This document shows, piece by piece, positions 8,893 to 17,438 of a DNA stretch of 55,045 bases. The position numbers and the translations under genes are program-made. The stretch comes from CAG-390 sp964522215 (GTDB taxonomy: Bacteria; Bacillota; Clostridia; Oscillospirales; CAG-272): the NCBI GenBank assembly GCA_964522215.1, contig CAZFVR010000009.1, positions 1 to 55,045 of the forward strand. The letters are read 5' to 3'. The notes below the pieces were generated by a model that did no database searches, was not told the DNA's origin, and saw only the letters and a program-made list of their open reading frames with translations. Positions within the stretch are counted from its first letter, which is position 1, and each line of letters opens with the position of its first letter.

Positions 8893-9414
8893 TCACCGCG
8901 CACCGAATGCGTTGCGGATATGGTTGATCCTTGACACCGTTGGTGTATCGGTATCTCGCGCAAGATATACCTCGATAACATCTATGCGCCGACGCTTGCG
9001 CGTGGGATGCTCCCAAAGGTACTCCCTTGCCGCCGCCAGTGTGTTTTGCTTTTTTTGATATGTCACAGCCGAGGCCGGACGTCCGTAGGAATAGATACTG
9101 TTGGGCGGCGCTTCTGTGCGGGTCTTGACCTCTACAAAAACAAGATATGCCCTGTCTTCGGCAATGATATCAAGCTCATGCCTGCCGTAGCGCAGATTTC
9201 TGCCCTTTATCTCGTAGCCTTGACCAACCAAAAAATCAGCTGCCGCATCCTCGCCAAAGCGCCCGCGGTAGGCATTTGTGTTTGTTTTGGTGCTTTTGTA
9301 TTCGCCGTCAGTCGAGCGGCTCGCGGAGGCGGTCGATGAGGTGTCGGGTGGCAGGGAAGCGGTGTCTTTTTTTCTTTTCAGCTTTTCGCCGAGCCTTGAG
9401 AAAAAGCCTTTCAT
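8893..9414 (-). CDS. YraN family protein (UPF0102), nuclease-fold
   Basis: The C-terminal 120 residues match the UPF0102/YraN family: GRFGEDAAADFL, the core NLRYGRHELDIIAEDRAYLV, then FVEVKTRT, an E-x-K nuclease-like site. The cellular role is unknown. The N-terminal 50 residues are a low-complexity Ser/Thr/Lys extension not usual in the family. As in many Firmicutes, it follows rnhB in the lepB-rbgA-rnhB group. Confidence 0.88.
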   Translation of the reverse strand: MKGFFSRLGEKLKRKKDTASLPPDTSSTASASRSTDGEYKSTKTNTNAYRGRFGEDAAADFLVGQGYEIKGRNLRYGRHELDIIAEDRAYLVFVEVKTRTEAPPNSIYSYGRPASAVTYQKKQNTLAAAREYLWEHPTRKRRRIDVIEVYLARDTDTPTVSRINHIRNAFGAR

Positions 9415-9470
9415 GTCGGTAGTTGATCCTTTTTGTACCCTATGTGATTTTGGGGGTCTTAATTGCTTAT

Positions 9471-10133
9471 TTATTGCTCTGAACTATCTTTTTTCTCATC
9501 TTTATCCAAAAATCTTATAAATTGTTTGCGATATATCGGTGCGGGACCGTATTTTCGGAGAGCCTCGCGGTGAGCCGCCGTGCAGTAGCCCTTGTGCTTG
9601 GCAATGCCGTATTGCGGATACTCGCGGTCAAGCTCCAGGCAGATCCTGTCTCGCGTGACCTTTGCCAGGATCGACGCTGCGGCGATGGATGGGGATATAC
9701 CGTCCCCGCCTATAACAGCTTCGCCCGGAATATCAAATCCGCGATAGATATTACCATCCACCAAAAGATAGTCCGGCTCGTTTCTCAGCGCGGCGACGGC
9801 GCGCCGCATTGCAAGCAGCGTTGCGCCAAGGATGTTCAGTGCATCTATCTCCTCTACTGTTGCTACGGCGATCGCATGGTCGACTGCCGTGTCCAGTATA
9901 GTCTCATACAGTTTATCGCGTTTGGCGGGAGTGAGCTTTTTGGAGTCGTTAAGTCCCTCTATCACCGCACCCTGCGGCAAAATGCAGGCGGCAGCGACCA
10001 CAGGCCCGCAAAGCGGTCCGCGCCCTGCCTCATCGATTCCGCACACAAGATCATAGCCGGCACTGATGAGACGGTTCTCCTTTTCGGGGGTGAGTATCTT
10101 TTTCGTTTTTGGGGCATTTGCTGATCTTGGCAT
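9471..10133 (-). CDS. rnhB: ribonuclease HII
   Basis: RNase HII removes ribonucleotides from DNA and RNA primers. The 220-residue protein shows the acidic active site: CGIDEAGRGPLCGPVV (Asp34, Glu35), NDSKKLTPAKR, YLLVDGN and SIAAASILAKVTRD. The C-terminal GIAKHKGY motif is also present. GGAGG lies 6 nt before the ATG. It is 105 bp after rbgA in the same direction. Confidence 0.95.
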   Translation of the reverse strand: MPRSANAPKTKKILTPEKENRLISAGYDLVCGIDEAGRGPLCGPVVAAACILPQGAVIEGLNDSKKLTPAKRDKLYETILDTAVDHAIAVATVEEIDALNILGATLLAMRRAVAALRNEPDYLLVDGNIYRGFDIPGEAVIGGDGISPSIAAASILAKVTRDRICLELDREYPQYGIAKHKGYCTAAHREALRKYGPAPIYRKQFIRFLDKDEKKDSSEQ

Positions 10134-10238
10134 CCTAGCCTCCCGCGTGTCGTTTTTTGACTATTTTGAAATTATTTTCGGTTACTTTGGTGTTGTGACA
10201 TAAGAAACGAACTACAGCCGCACGCCGTGCAGCTCCTA

Positions 10239-11111
10239 TCAGATCTTCGGCGCTTCAAGCGATATACGACCGATCTTGGATGAGCGGAACTCGTCTATCA
10301 TCATTTTTGCTGTGCGTTCAAGATCCACCTCGCCTCCGGATATCAAAAATCCGCGGCGGCGGCCTACAAGCTCCAGTATCTCGTAGCCCCGGAGCTCTTC
10401 CAATTGTTCGACATCAAGCTTGTATCTTTCGCACAAAAGCTCGGGGCAGTGCTTTTGCAGTCGCGCACAGAGAACAGATGCAAGCTCCTCGGGATCGAGT
10501 ATCCTGTCCTTTATCGCTCCGGTGAGAGCCAGATCCTCCGCCACGCGCGTGTCATCAAATTTAGGCCAAAGCACGCCAGGCATGTCCAAAAGGTCTATCC
10601 CGATCGATGTAGATACCCATTGCTTATCAAGCGTAACTCCGGGGCGATTTTCCACCTTTGCCTTTTTAGCTCCCGTCAGTCGGTTTATCAAGGATGATTT
10701 GCCAACGTTGGGGATGCCGAGCACCATGGTCTTTAATTTTCTGCCGCTCATGCCGCGGTCGCGATATCTTTGAAGTTTTTCGGCGCAAAGCCTGCGCAGT
10801 GCCGGAGCTATATCGGATATTCCAAGTCCGCTTTGGCAATCACATGCAAGGCATAAAATGCCGTTTTTTGTGTATTTTTTTACCCATGCCGCAGTGATAG
10901 CGGGATCGGCAAGCCCTGCCTTGTTGAGGAGTACAAGTCTCGGCTTTTCGCCGCATATACGGTCTATCTCCGGATTGCGTGAGGCGGCCGGTATGCGCGC
11001 ATCAAGTATCTCTATAACGGCATCAACATCGGTCAGACACTCGCCTATCATTCGGCGGGTCTTGGCCATGTGGCCGGGGAACCACTGTATCTGCTTTGAT
11101 TGAACTCCCAT
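10239..11111 (-). CDS. rbgA: ribosome biogenesis GTPase A (RbgA/YlqF)
   Basis: RbgA is a circularly permuted GTPase needed for late 50S assembly. The permuted order is visible: G4 (VLLNKAGL) comes before G1 (GIPNVGKSSLINRL), followed by G3 (DMPGVLWPK). The N-terminus IQWFPGHMAKTRR is diagnostic. From ATG 11111, which has GGAG 9 nt upstream, it is 290 residues; an ATG three codons earlier lacks that spacing. It lies between lepB and rnhB, the classic Firmicutes order, but rimM, trmD and rplS are not adjacent here. Confidence 0.95.
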   Translation of the reverse strand: MGVQSKQIQWFPGHMAKTRRMIGECLTDVDAVIEILDARIPAASRNPEIDRICGEKPRLVLLNKAGLADPAITAAWVKKYTKNGILCLACDCQSGLGISDIAPALRRLCAEKLQRYRDRGMSGRKLKTMVLGIPNVGKSSLINRLTGAKKAKVENRPGVTLDKQWVSTSIGIDLLDMPGVLWPKFDDTRVAEDLALTGAIKDRILDPEELASVLCARLQKHCPELLCERYKLDVEQLEELRGYEILELVGRRRGFLISGGEVDLERTAKMMIDEFRSSKIGRISLEAPKI

Positions 11112-11171
11112 TTGTATCAACTCCGTTGCTGTTGGTTATCGTTTTTTTTCTGTTTTCCGTTTCGATCTCGA

Positions 11172-11840
11172 TCAATCGACCGCGCCCATCTTATCAAAGG
11201 GTGTTATGCGCATAAGTGCGTGGCCGAGTATCCTGCGTGTATCAACCAGCCCTATAAATCTTGCGCGGCTGTCTGACGAATGCCACCTGTTGTCGCCCAT
11301 AACGAACACATATCCTTTGGGTATCTGCAGGGGGTATTCATGCACCGTAGATCCCGTGGGATCGGCAAGCGGCGAGCCGAAGTATTTGGCGTAGTCCTCA
11401 TCAAGCACGCGCGGGTCCTCCATGTTGCTGTCATATATGGTCACGGCAAGGCGACCGTCGATATGCTTTATATCTATCCATTCGCCCTCTGTGGCGATTA
11501 TGCGCTTTACAACAGGCTCGTTGAGCGAAAAGCTGTATACTTCGCCGTCGGCACGGTTCTGTACTCCGGTTTGGTGGAATACTATTATATCCCCGCGCGC
11601 GGGAGTGTAAAAAATGTCCGAAACGAGCAGCATCTCGTTATTTTTGAGCGTGTCCTCCATCGATTGACCGTCAACGCGGCAGAGCCTTATAAAAAAGCTG
11701 AACAGTATGATAACGGTGCAAAGCGAGAGGATGCACAGCTCGTAGTAATCAAATATCTCGGCAACCGCCGACTGTTTTTCTTCCTTTTGAGCTGAGCTTT
11801 TGCGTGATCGCTCGCTTTTTTTATTGCTTAACTGTGCCAT
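11172..11840 (-). CDS. lepB: signal peptidase I
   Basis: This S26 peptidase removes signal peptides at the outer face of the membrane. The 222-residue protein has a charged N-terminus, one transmembrane segment at about 33-53, and the catalytic pair Ser60 (DGQSMEDTL) and Lys112 (PVVKRIIATEGE). The family box GDNRWHSSDSR is near the C-terminus. I start at ATG 11840, which has GAGG at 6 nt; another ATG two codons upstream would touch that site. The gene begins 16 bp after the phosphoglycerate-mutase-like gene. Confidence 0.92.
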   Translation of the reverse strand: MAQLSNKKSERSRKSSAQKEEKQSAVAEIFDYYELCILSLCTVIILFSFFIRLCRVDGQSMEDTLKNNEMLLVSDIFYTPARGDIIVFHQTGVQNRADGEVYSFSLNEPVVKRIIATEGEWIDIKHIDGRLAVTIYDSNMEDPRVLDEDYAKYFGSPLADPTGSTVHEYPLQIPKGYVFVMGDNRWHSSDSRARFIGLVDTRRILGHALMRITPFDKMGAVD

Positions 11841-11856
11841 TTGCATCCTCTGCTTA

Positions 11857-13083
11857 TTACATTTTGCAGTAGTCGATAAACGACTGCATCAGCTCTGAGC
11901 CGTCCGGCAAAAAGCTTTCCTTGGCACGGGCGGTCTCCTCGGTGAAGCTGTCAACGCCGTTATCCTTTTTGCGGTTGGAATATACAAAATACGGAACGGG
12001 ATCTGATGTGTGAGTGCGCAGTGCAAGAGGCGTGGGATGATCCGGCAGGACCATTATACCAAAGTCTTCTCCGCACTCGGAAAGATAATCGTATATAGGC
12101 GTCAGTATCTTTTGGTCGATAAGTTCGATGGCCAGTACCTTGTTTTCGATCTCCGCGCGGTGTCCGCACTCATCGGGAGCCTCAACATGAACATATACGA
12201 GATCCGAGCCGGAGTTGAAAGCATCTATTGCCGCCTGTGCCTTGCCCTCGTAATTTGTATGAACGTTTCCTGTTGCGCCCTCAACGTCCACAACATTCAT
12301 TCCGGCGCAAAGGCCTATTCCTTTGATAAGGTCAACGGCGGAAACAACTGTGGCGGTGAGCCCGAATTTTTCACTGAAAGAGGGAAGCGCGGGCTTTCTT
12401 CCGGCACTCCAAAGCCAAATGGCATTTGCGGGCTTGAGCCCGCGTGCGCGGCGCGCCTCGTTTACCGGGTGATGCTCAAGCAGAGCCGTTCCCTCGGCCA
12501 TGAGATGGCGGTATTCGCCCGCTTTTTCGGTATCCGGGAGATAGTCGCCTATCTTTTGACCTATTATGTTGTGTGGGCGTGCAAAATCGTAGCCGTCATC
12601 AACACCGTTCCAAATAAGGCAGTGACGGTAGCTCACTCCTGTGTAAAAATGGCGGTGATCGTTTGCAAAATGCTCGTTGAGCGTGCGCATAAGCTCGTCC
12701 GCCTCCGCGGTAGTTATCTCGTCGGCGGAGTGATCGAGCATCACTCGCTCCTCGTAGGGCTGACCCTCTATCTCATCGGAGAGAGTTACCGTGTTGCAGC
12801 GTATGGCAACATCGCCCGGTTGCATATCTATACCCATGCTTACAGCCTCAAGAGGTGAGCGGCCTTTTGAATAAACCTTGGGATCAAATGAGAGTATTGC
12901 CATGTTTGCGGTATCCGATTCGGGTACCATTCCGTGCGGTACGTTAAGGACTGTGCCGACATGCGCCATAGAAGCAAGCTTGTCCATCATAGGCTTATAG
13001 GCTGCCTGCATGGGTGTACGGCCGTCAAGCTCGCGGACCGGTTCATCGGCCATTCCGTCCGGGATCAATACAAGATATTTCAT
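11857..13083 (-). CDS. phosphoglycerate-mutase-like protein, proposed homoserine kinase
   Basis: This 408-residue alkaline-phosphatase-fold enzyme belongs to the archaeal-type cofactor-independent phosphoglycerate mutase group. LIPDGMADEP carries the first metal Asp (Asp9), and VPESDTANMA holds the phosphorylated Ser56. Later metal motifs are YVHVEAPDECGHR and DHPTPLALRTH. A subgroup of this family (TIGR02535) is proposed to be a homoserine kinase in bacteria lacking ThrB, because its genes lie near threonine genes. Here it opens a minus-strand run that ends with thrC about 4 kb later. Glycolytic mutase remains the alternative; sequence alone does not settle it. Confidence 0.85.
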   Translation of the reverse strand: MKYLVLIPDGMADEPVRELDGRTPMQAAYKPMMDKLASMAHVGTVLNVPHGMVPESDTANMAILSFDPKVYSKGRSPLEAVSMGIDMQPGDVAIRCNTVTLSDEIEGQPYEERVMLDHSADEITTAEADELMRTLNEHFANDHRHFYTGVSYRHCLIWNGVDDGYDFARPHNIIGQKIGDYLPDTEKAGEYRHLMAEGTALLEHHPVNEARRARGLKPANAIWLWSAGRKPALPSFSEKFGLTATVVSAVDLIKGIGLCAGMNVVDVEGATGNVHTNYEGKAQAAIDAFNSGSDLVYVHVEAPDECGHRAEIENKVLAIELIDQKILTPIYDYLSECGEDFGIMVLPDHPTPLALRTHTSDPVPYFVYSNRKKDNGVDSFTEETARAKESFLPDGSELMQSFIDYCKM

Positions 13084-13150
13084 ATTAAAAAGTCACCTTT
13101 CAATTCGCAGTATTTCATATATCCAAAAAGGAATACTAATTTTTCATCTT

Positions 13151-13179
13151 ATTATAGCACAAAAATGCATCTTGTGCAA
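13151..13179 (-). promoter_or_regulatory. promoter of the mutase-to-thrC run
   Basis: On the minus strand, TTGCAC (13179-13174), a 17-nt spacer and a perfect TATAAT (13156-13151) lie about 70 nt before the gene. Two ATGCATTTTT elements overlap the promoter, reading in the minus direction. Confidence 0.7.
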
Positions 13180-13220
13180 TAAAAAAATGCATTTATGCCG
13201 CAAAATTTACCCCATGTTAC

Positions 13221-13249
13221 TTGAAAAGCGGCCCTGTGTGTGATAAAAT
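13221..13249 (+). promoter_or_regulatory. sigma-A promoter
   Basis: TTGAAA (13221-13226), a 17-nt spacer and TAAAAT (13244-13249) lie 32 bp before the TTG start of the next gene. Confidence 0.6.
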
Positions 13250-13281
13250 ATATAAAATCTTAAAAATAAGGAGACCGTATC

Positions 13282-13947
13282 TTGAAAAAAGCCGGAGAAA
13301 AAGGGAAGCGGACAACGGCAAAACGCGGAATTATTATAGCTGTGACGGCGATCTTGCTTATCATGGCTGTATTTTACATTATACTTTTGATAGTCGAAAA
13401 AAACGAAGAAGCAAATAATACGCAAACCAATAAATATACATTCTACAACGCCGACTATGATGAAAATATCTTTGAAGATAAGGTCTATATGAGCTATGAT
13501 CGCAGCGTGTACTATACTGATCTCAGTAGTGGGCTGACAGTAACTGTTACTCGTGATGATACTACCGATGTCTCCGAGACCTACCGCGAGACGGTGCTTT
13601 TCCTACTTGATTATATCGATGCCATGATAAACGGTGATGTTGAGGCTTATAACGCTTGCCACGCGCCGGAGTTTTACAACAAGGATCGTTCGCCCAAGGT
13701 CAGCTTTACCATGCAAAAGCTGTATATGCTGACGATCACCGCTGTTGACTATAAATACGAAGATGCCGGTGACGAGGCTGTGCGGTATTACAATATGGCC
13801 ATTGAGTACATGATAAAAAATAATAACGGAACACTGCGTAATGATATGGGCAGTGATGCGATAAGAAAAAAATATCTGACGATCAAAGAGGACAGCGTGG
13901 GACGTATGACAATAACAGACGAATCCTACGCACCGTGGTCGTATTGA
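13282..13947 (+). CDS. membrane-anchored extracytoplasmic protein of unknown function
   Basis: Translation appears to start at TTG 13282, with AAGGAG 8 nt upstream. The 221-residue product has a basic N-terminus, one transmembrane helix at about 16-39, and an outside domain of about 180 residues rich in Asp, Tyr and Asn. Residues 100-200 show a pattern (LDYIDAMINGDVEAYNACH, with paired aromatic residues) like NTF2-type or DUF4878-type folds, but I cannot assign a family. It stands alone behind its own promoter, divergent from the mutase run. Confidence 0.75.
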   Translation: MKKAGEKGKRTTAKRGIIIAVTAILLIMAVFYIILLIVEKNEEANNTQTNKYTFYNADYDENIFEDKVYMSYDRSVYYTDLSSGLTVTVTRDDTTDVSETYRETVLFLLDYIDAMINGDVEAYNACHAPEFYNKDRSPKVSFTMQKLYMLTITAVDYKYEDAGDEAVRYYNMAIEYMIKNNNGTLRNDMGSDAIRKKYLTIKEDSVGRMTITDESYAPWSY

Positions 13948-14492
13948 TTCGGCGAGGCCCGCAGCACGCATGCACGGTTGCAATCGATCGCACGAAAATG
14001 CTTGGGGATGAATATCTGTCCGGATAATATAATAAAATGCCTCAAGGAGCAAACGACCGGTTTTGGCAAGTCGGTCGACCTCTCAAGAACATGATAATCG
14101 GCCGCAAGTGATAAAAAACTGTAAGAATAAAAACCACGCATTTTATCTGCAAACGATCCCCTTAACTTCGCAAAACTTTGATTTTGCGAAGTTGCATGCA
14201 TGTAGCGGTCATGCAAGGCGTGTGGGATTTGAGATAGCGGCGGGTACACCTCCCTGTTTATCAGAGACCCGACGGTGTGGATATATATCTGTTGGTCCGA
14301 GATCGCAACGGCCGGTTTGCCTTGATGCGTGGTGACAAGTGACGGGTGCGCTGTGCCGGAGATCGATCCCCGGTAGAGTTTATTATCTGCATACATATCT
14401 TGTAATTGCGTTTACTTATCAAAAAAATTCAGCAAAGGAGCCTTTTCCGTCTGACGATCGCCGGTGTCCGTCAGGCGTTAGGTAAAGACATC
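13948..14492. other. long non-coding or unassigned stretch
   Basis: I see no convincing gene in these 545 bases. A minus-strand frame of 156 codons (13926-14396) is open but has no ribosome binding site or recognisable motif, and it overlaps the end of the preceding gene. The stretch holds a strong hairpin at 14164-14193, a small one (GACCG/CGGTC, near 14059-14080) and a TATAAT near 14026. A small RNA is possible but unproven. Confidence 0.4.
14164..14193. repeat. perfect inverted repeat hairpin
   Basis: AACTTCGCAAAA (14164-14175) and its exact complement (14182-14193) flank a 6-nt loop. No T-run follows on either strand, so it does not look like a standard terminator. Confidence 0.7.
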
Positions 14493-15245
14493 ATGCATCA
14501 CGGTATCTACACGGATTTTTACTGCAAGGCGCTCCCCATGCCGGATGAGGGCGCGGCGGACATTGCTGCGGCAGCTGAGATCATGTCCGCCGCATATGAA
14601 TACAACCTTGGGCGTGTGGTATTTGCACCGTCCTTCCACTTGGGTCTGCCGCTGCATTTCAGATCAATGAATGCATTTCTTCAGCTTCGCGGGCACAGGT
14701 TTCGCGAACTGCGGCCAAAGCTTCCGGCTTGGGTAAACTATTGCCAAGCCACAGATCTTATTTGGCATCCCGGGTGTTTTGACTACCCGGAGCTGTACAG
14801 ATTTTGTGTTGGCAGCTCAGATCACATATTGTTTACGCTTCCCTTTCCGTTTTTTAATGATGCTGTGTGGTTCGATATTAACAAATTGATCCACCGCACT
14901 CGCTACAGACCTATATTCACCAATTACGATAACTGCCTTATTACATATTCTGCCACGGATCTTGAAAGTCTTGAGCGTATCCCGGGCGCGGCGTTTCAAT
15001 TTAATGTAAGATCGCTCTCGGATAAGGATGTAAGACGGTATGTGTTAAAGCTTCTGGGGGCCTCTGTGCGCGTGGTCTTTGGCACGGGTAACCATAGGAG
15101 CGAATGCCCTGGTATTGAGATGGAAAAGCATTTAATGCCGCTGCGTAAAAACATGGGTGATGATGATTTCTTTGATCTTATGCACTCTATCAAAGCTTTT
15201 TGCCGTCCTGTGCGTTACAAGCCGCGCTCTGCGGCGCGCCATTGA
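14493..15245 (+). CDS. PHP-family (YwqE/CpsB-like) protein lacking metal ligands, probable pseudoenzyme
   Basis: From ATG 14493 this is a 250-residue protein, the length of YwqE/CpsB tyrosine phosphatases. Its pattern follows that family: a short strand, PDEGAADIAAAAEIM (cf. DDGAKD...), VVFAPSFH (cf. IATPHH), LFTLPFPF (cf. LIEFPF), YRPIFTNYDNC (cf. YRPILAHPERY), GAAFQFNVRSL (cf. GALLQVNAGSL) and VVFGTGNHR (cf. IASDAHN). At each metal site the His/Asp/Glu ligands are replaced: no HxH at the start, Asn-Tyr-Asp for His-Pro-Glu, and no Asp-Ala-His near the end. The frame is open back to TTG 14406, which has no ribosome binding site. The 3' end overlaps spoIIID by 56 bp, tail to tail. Homology is my reading of the pattern. 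Confidence 0.6.
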   Translation: MHHGIYTDFYCKALPMPDEGAADIAAAAEIMSAAYEYNLGRVVFAPSFHLGLPLHFRSMNAFLQLRGHRFRELRPKLPAWVNYCQATDLIWHPGCFDYPELYRFCVGSSDHILFTLPFPFFNDAVWFDINKLIHRTRYRPIFTNYDNCLITYSATDLESLERIPGAAFQFNVRSLSDKDVRRYVLKLLGASVRVVFGTGNHRSECPGIEMEKHLMPLRKNMGDDDFFDLMHSIKAFCRPVRYKPRSAARH

Positions 15246-15507
15246 CATTGACTTTTTTTAAATCCGCGTATCTTTTCTTTGTTGCTTCGCCGCCGCGAAT
15301 ATGCCGCTGGCGTTTGTTTTCCTCAAGCAGCTCCGCCACACGCAGGTACAGTGGCAGATCCACACGCTTCAGTACAACGGTAACATCCTTGTGTACCGTA
15401 CTCTTGCTTATTCCAAAGTTTGCCGCCGCCCCCCTTACCGTGGCACGTTTGGCCAGCATATACTCTGCAAGATATATACAGCGTTCTCGGCTATCATTTA
15501 TGTACAT
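15190..15507 (-). CDS. spoIIID: sporulation transcriptional regulator SpoIIID
   Basis: SpoIIID is the small mother-cell DNA-binding protein that activates and represses sigma-E genes. The 105-residue product has a helix-turn-helix at about 23-44 (RGAAANFGISKSTVHKDV), and the family tail IRGGEATKKRY. I start at ATG 15507, with a G-rich site upstream, because the family begins a few residues before the first helix; another ATG lies 15 nt earlier. The C-terminus is slightly longer than in Bacillus and overlaps the opposing PHP gene. Its presence implies an endospore former. Confidence 0.9.
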   Translation of the reverse strand: MYINDSRERCIYLAEYMLAKRATVRGAAANFGISKSTVHKDVTVVLKRVDLPLYLRVAELLEENKRQRHIRGGEATKKRYADLKKVNVNGAPQSAACNAQDGKKL

Positions 15508-15746
15508 ACAGTTCCCCACCATCCCGCCGCGTTATTTGCTGTCCGCGACGAACGAATACTCATTTTACAGGTTAATAAAAAGAAAAAATATTTATCTGTC
15601 TCGCGCCGCGCCGTTTTGTTTTTGGCACGGTCGTAAATAGTTCACCTGCGCAAAATATATTTGTGATATACTATATGAATATCGATGTCACATTAATACC
15701 CGAGTGTGTGATAAATCTTATTTTTTATAACATCGGCGGATAGAAC

Positions 15747-16568
15747 ATGGAGCCTAATACTGTACTTAATGTAGATAACAGCGAAGAAAATAAAAAAGAC
15801 CGTATGATCCTTGAGGGCATGACGTCGGTATCGGCGTGCATCGGCGCGCTTGACTGTGGGCACCCCTCGCGTGAGATCTATGAGGTCTTGGCGGATAGGT
15901 CAAAGCTGCGCGGCAATTCACGCTTTGGCAGGCGGCTCTCCTATCTTCGTGCCATGTCTGAAAAGCACGGTTTTGCGCTTAAAATGTGCGAACCACAGGA
16001 GCTTGATATGCTCACATCGGGAAAAACGCATGGCGGTATCGCCGCACATGTAGGACCGAGGCATATCCTGCCTCTATCCGATGCCAAACTGCCGAGCTGC
16101 GGCTTTTTTATGCTTTTTGATGGGATCGAGGATCCCTACAGCTTTGGCTATTCCCTGCGCTCGCTCTATGCTGCGGGGGCGGATGGTGTAGTTATCCCCG
16201 GCGGGCATTTTATAAGCGCGGAGGGCATCATTGCCCGCTCATCGGCCGGCGCTTACGAGCATATGCCGATATATTCTGCCGCAAGCGGTTCGGCGGAGGC
16301 GGTGTTACGATTTAAGTCGGCCGGATACCGTGCGCTCTGCTCGGAGATACGTAATTCCACCGATCATACCAAGGCCTGCCTTGATCGCCCGATACTTTTG
16401 GTCATGGGCGGCGAAAAGCGCGGAATATCCGCATCTCTTTCTGCCATGTGTGACGGCAATGTACGTATCGCATACGGGCGCGAGTTTATGGGCTCGCTCT
16501 CAACGGCGTGTGCGGTGTCGGTATTGGCCTTTGCTGTGCCGCCAGCCGGCACGCCGAGCGATGAATGA
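15747..16568 (+). CDS. SpoU/TrmH-family RNA methyltransferase, divergent
   Basis: This 273-residue SPOUT methyltransferase has an N-terminal substrate-binding part (about 20-110) and a knotted C-terminal domain. Motif 1 is DGIEDPYSFGYSLRSL (125-140), with the catalytic-type Arg kept but Ser132 where most members have Asn. Motif 2 is VMGGEKRGIS (218-227). Motif 3 ends GSLSTACAVS, again with Ser where the family has SLN. It probably 2'-O-methylates rRNA or tRNA, but the changed Asn positions make activity uncertain. The ribosome binding site is weak (GGCGGA). It starts 239 bp from spoIIID, in the opposite direction. Confidence 0.8.
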   Translation: MEPNTVLNVDNSEENKKDRMILEGMTSVSACIGALDCGHPSREIYEVLADRSKLRGNSRFGRRLSYLRAMSEKHGFALKMCEPQELDMLTSGKTHGGIAAHVGPRHILPLSDAKLPSCGFFMLFDGIEDPYSFGYSLRSLYAAGADGVVIPGGHFISAEGIIARSSAGAYEHMPIYSAASGSAEAVLRFKSAGYRALCSEIRNSTDHTKACLDRPILLVMGGEKRGISASLSAMCDGNVRIAYGREFMGSLSTACAVSVLAFAVPPAGTPSDE

Positions 16569-16667
16569 ACCTATAACGAATCATCCGGATAGCATATAAG
16601 ATCTCCCGGAGCAGTATATTGTATTTAGCACTTGGTGCTGATATAAGATATACGAAAGGAGCGGGAG

Positions 16668-17372
16668 ATGCATAACGATATAAATAGTAAATACGATAAC
16701 AAAGATGACAACGATAGTGTTGAACAAGGCGCAAATGCCGAGCACGGAGAGGTGCTCTACGGCATCGATCGTACAGCCGGCGAGCATTCGGCAGCGATAC
16801 GCGCTTTTGCCGTTTTGGTGGCGGGAGTGGCTATTGGTCTTATCTTTAATGCCGTATGCGGGTATGAATACAGCGCCGCACTTGTGGAGCGCGCCGCAGG
16901 GTGTTTTTATCCGCCCTTTGAAGGTGCGGGGGGATTTTTTGATGTATTGATGCGCGTTGCGGATGCATCGGCGGTAGATGCTGTACTTTTTCTGCTAGTC
17001 GCGATGTTCGGAGTCAGCTATATATGCCACCAAGGCTGTATGCTTATTTTAATGGCAAGGGGCGTGGGGCTTGGTGTGTCTGTCGGTGTGCTTGCAACTC
17101 TTGCCGCCGCCGGCATGCTCCGGACAAAGCACGGCGGGACGTGTGCTGTGGTGTATCTTTTGTTTTCTTCCGTTATCTCGGTATTGCTCGTTTTCTTTTC
17201 GAGCTTTGCTGAACGCGCTTCCTGCGTGTTTCGCAGTCTATCAGAGAGGGACACGGGGATCATATTTACGGCAAGATTCGGCGCATATCTTGTGGTGTGC
17301 ATCGCCGCAGAGGGTGCTGTGCTGATGATACGTGCCGTATATCTGTTGCTTATACACATTCTCACGCTGTAA
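16668..17372 (+). CDS. integral membrane protein, SpoIIM-like
   Basis: This 234-residue protein has a 40-residue polar N-terminus and about five transmembrane helices (about 43-65, 105-125, 128-150, 157-178, 198-222). The block RGVGLGVSVGVLATLAAAGM followed by a hydrophobic helix resembles the SpoIIM/DUF95 family, which acts in forespore engulfment. The match is by pattern only. AAAGGAG precedes the ATG. The neighbouring spoIIID supports, but does not prove, a sporulation role. Confidence 0.5.
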   Translation: MHNDINSKYDNKDDNDSVEQGANAEHGEVLYGIDRTAGEHSAAIRAFAVLVAGVAIGLIFNAVCGYEYSAALVERAAGCFYPPFEGAGGFFDVLMRVADASAVDAVLFLLVAMFGVSYICHQGCMLILMARGVGLGVSVGVLATLAAAGMLRTKHGGTCAVVYLLFSSVISVLLVFFSSFAERASCVFRSLSERDTGIIFTARFGAYLVVCIAAEGAVLMIRAVYLLLIHILTL

Positions 17373-17438
17373 GGCGCGAGGTGGCTCATGATTATAAAAA
17401 TTTAAAAATGCAAAAATAAAAATGGGGTCCAATAAAAA

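Noticed and set aside
13981..14040. tmRNA or RNase P RNA start (GGGGATGAA)
   Set aside because: The other conserved parts (TTCGAC near the start, the CCA end, the RNase P core) are missing.
13926..14396. A 156-codon open frame on the minus strand
   Set aside because: It has no ribosome binding site and no recognisable motif, it overlaps the end of the preceding gene, and a perfect hairpin lies inside it. Kept only as an unassigned stretch.
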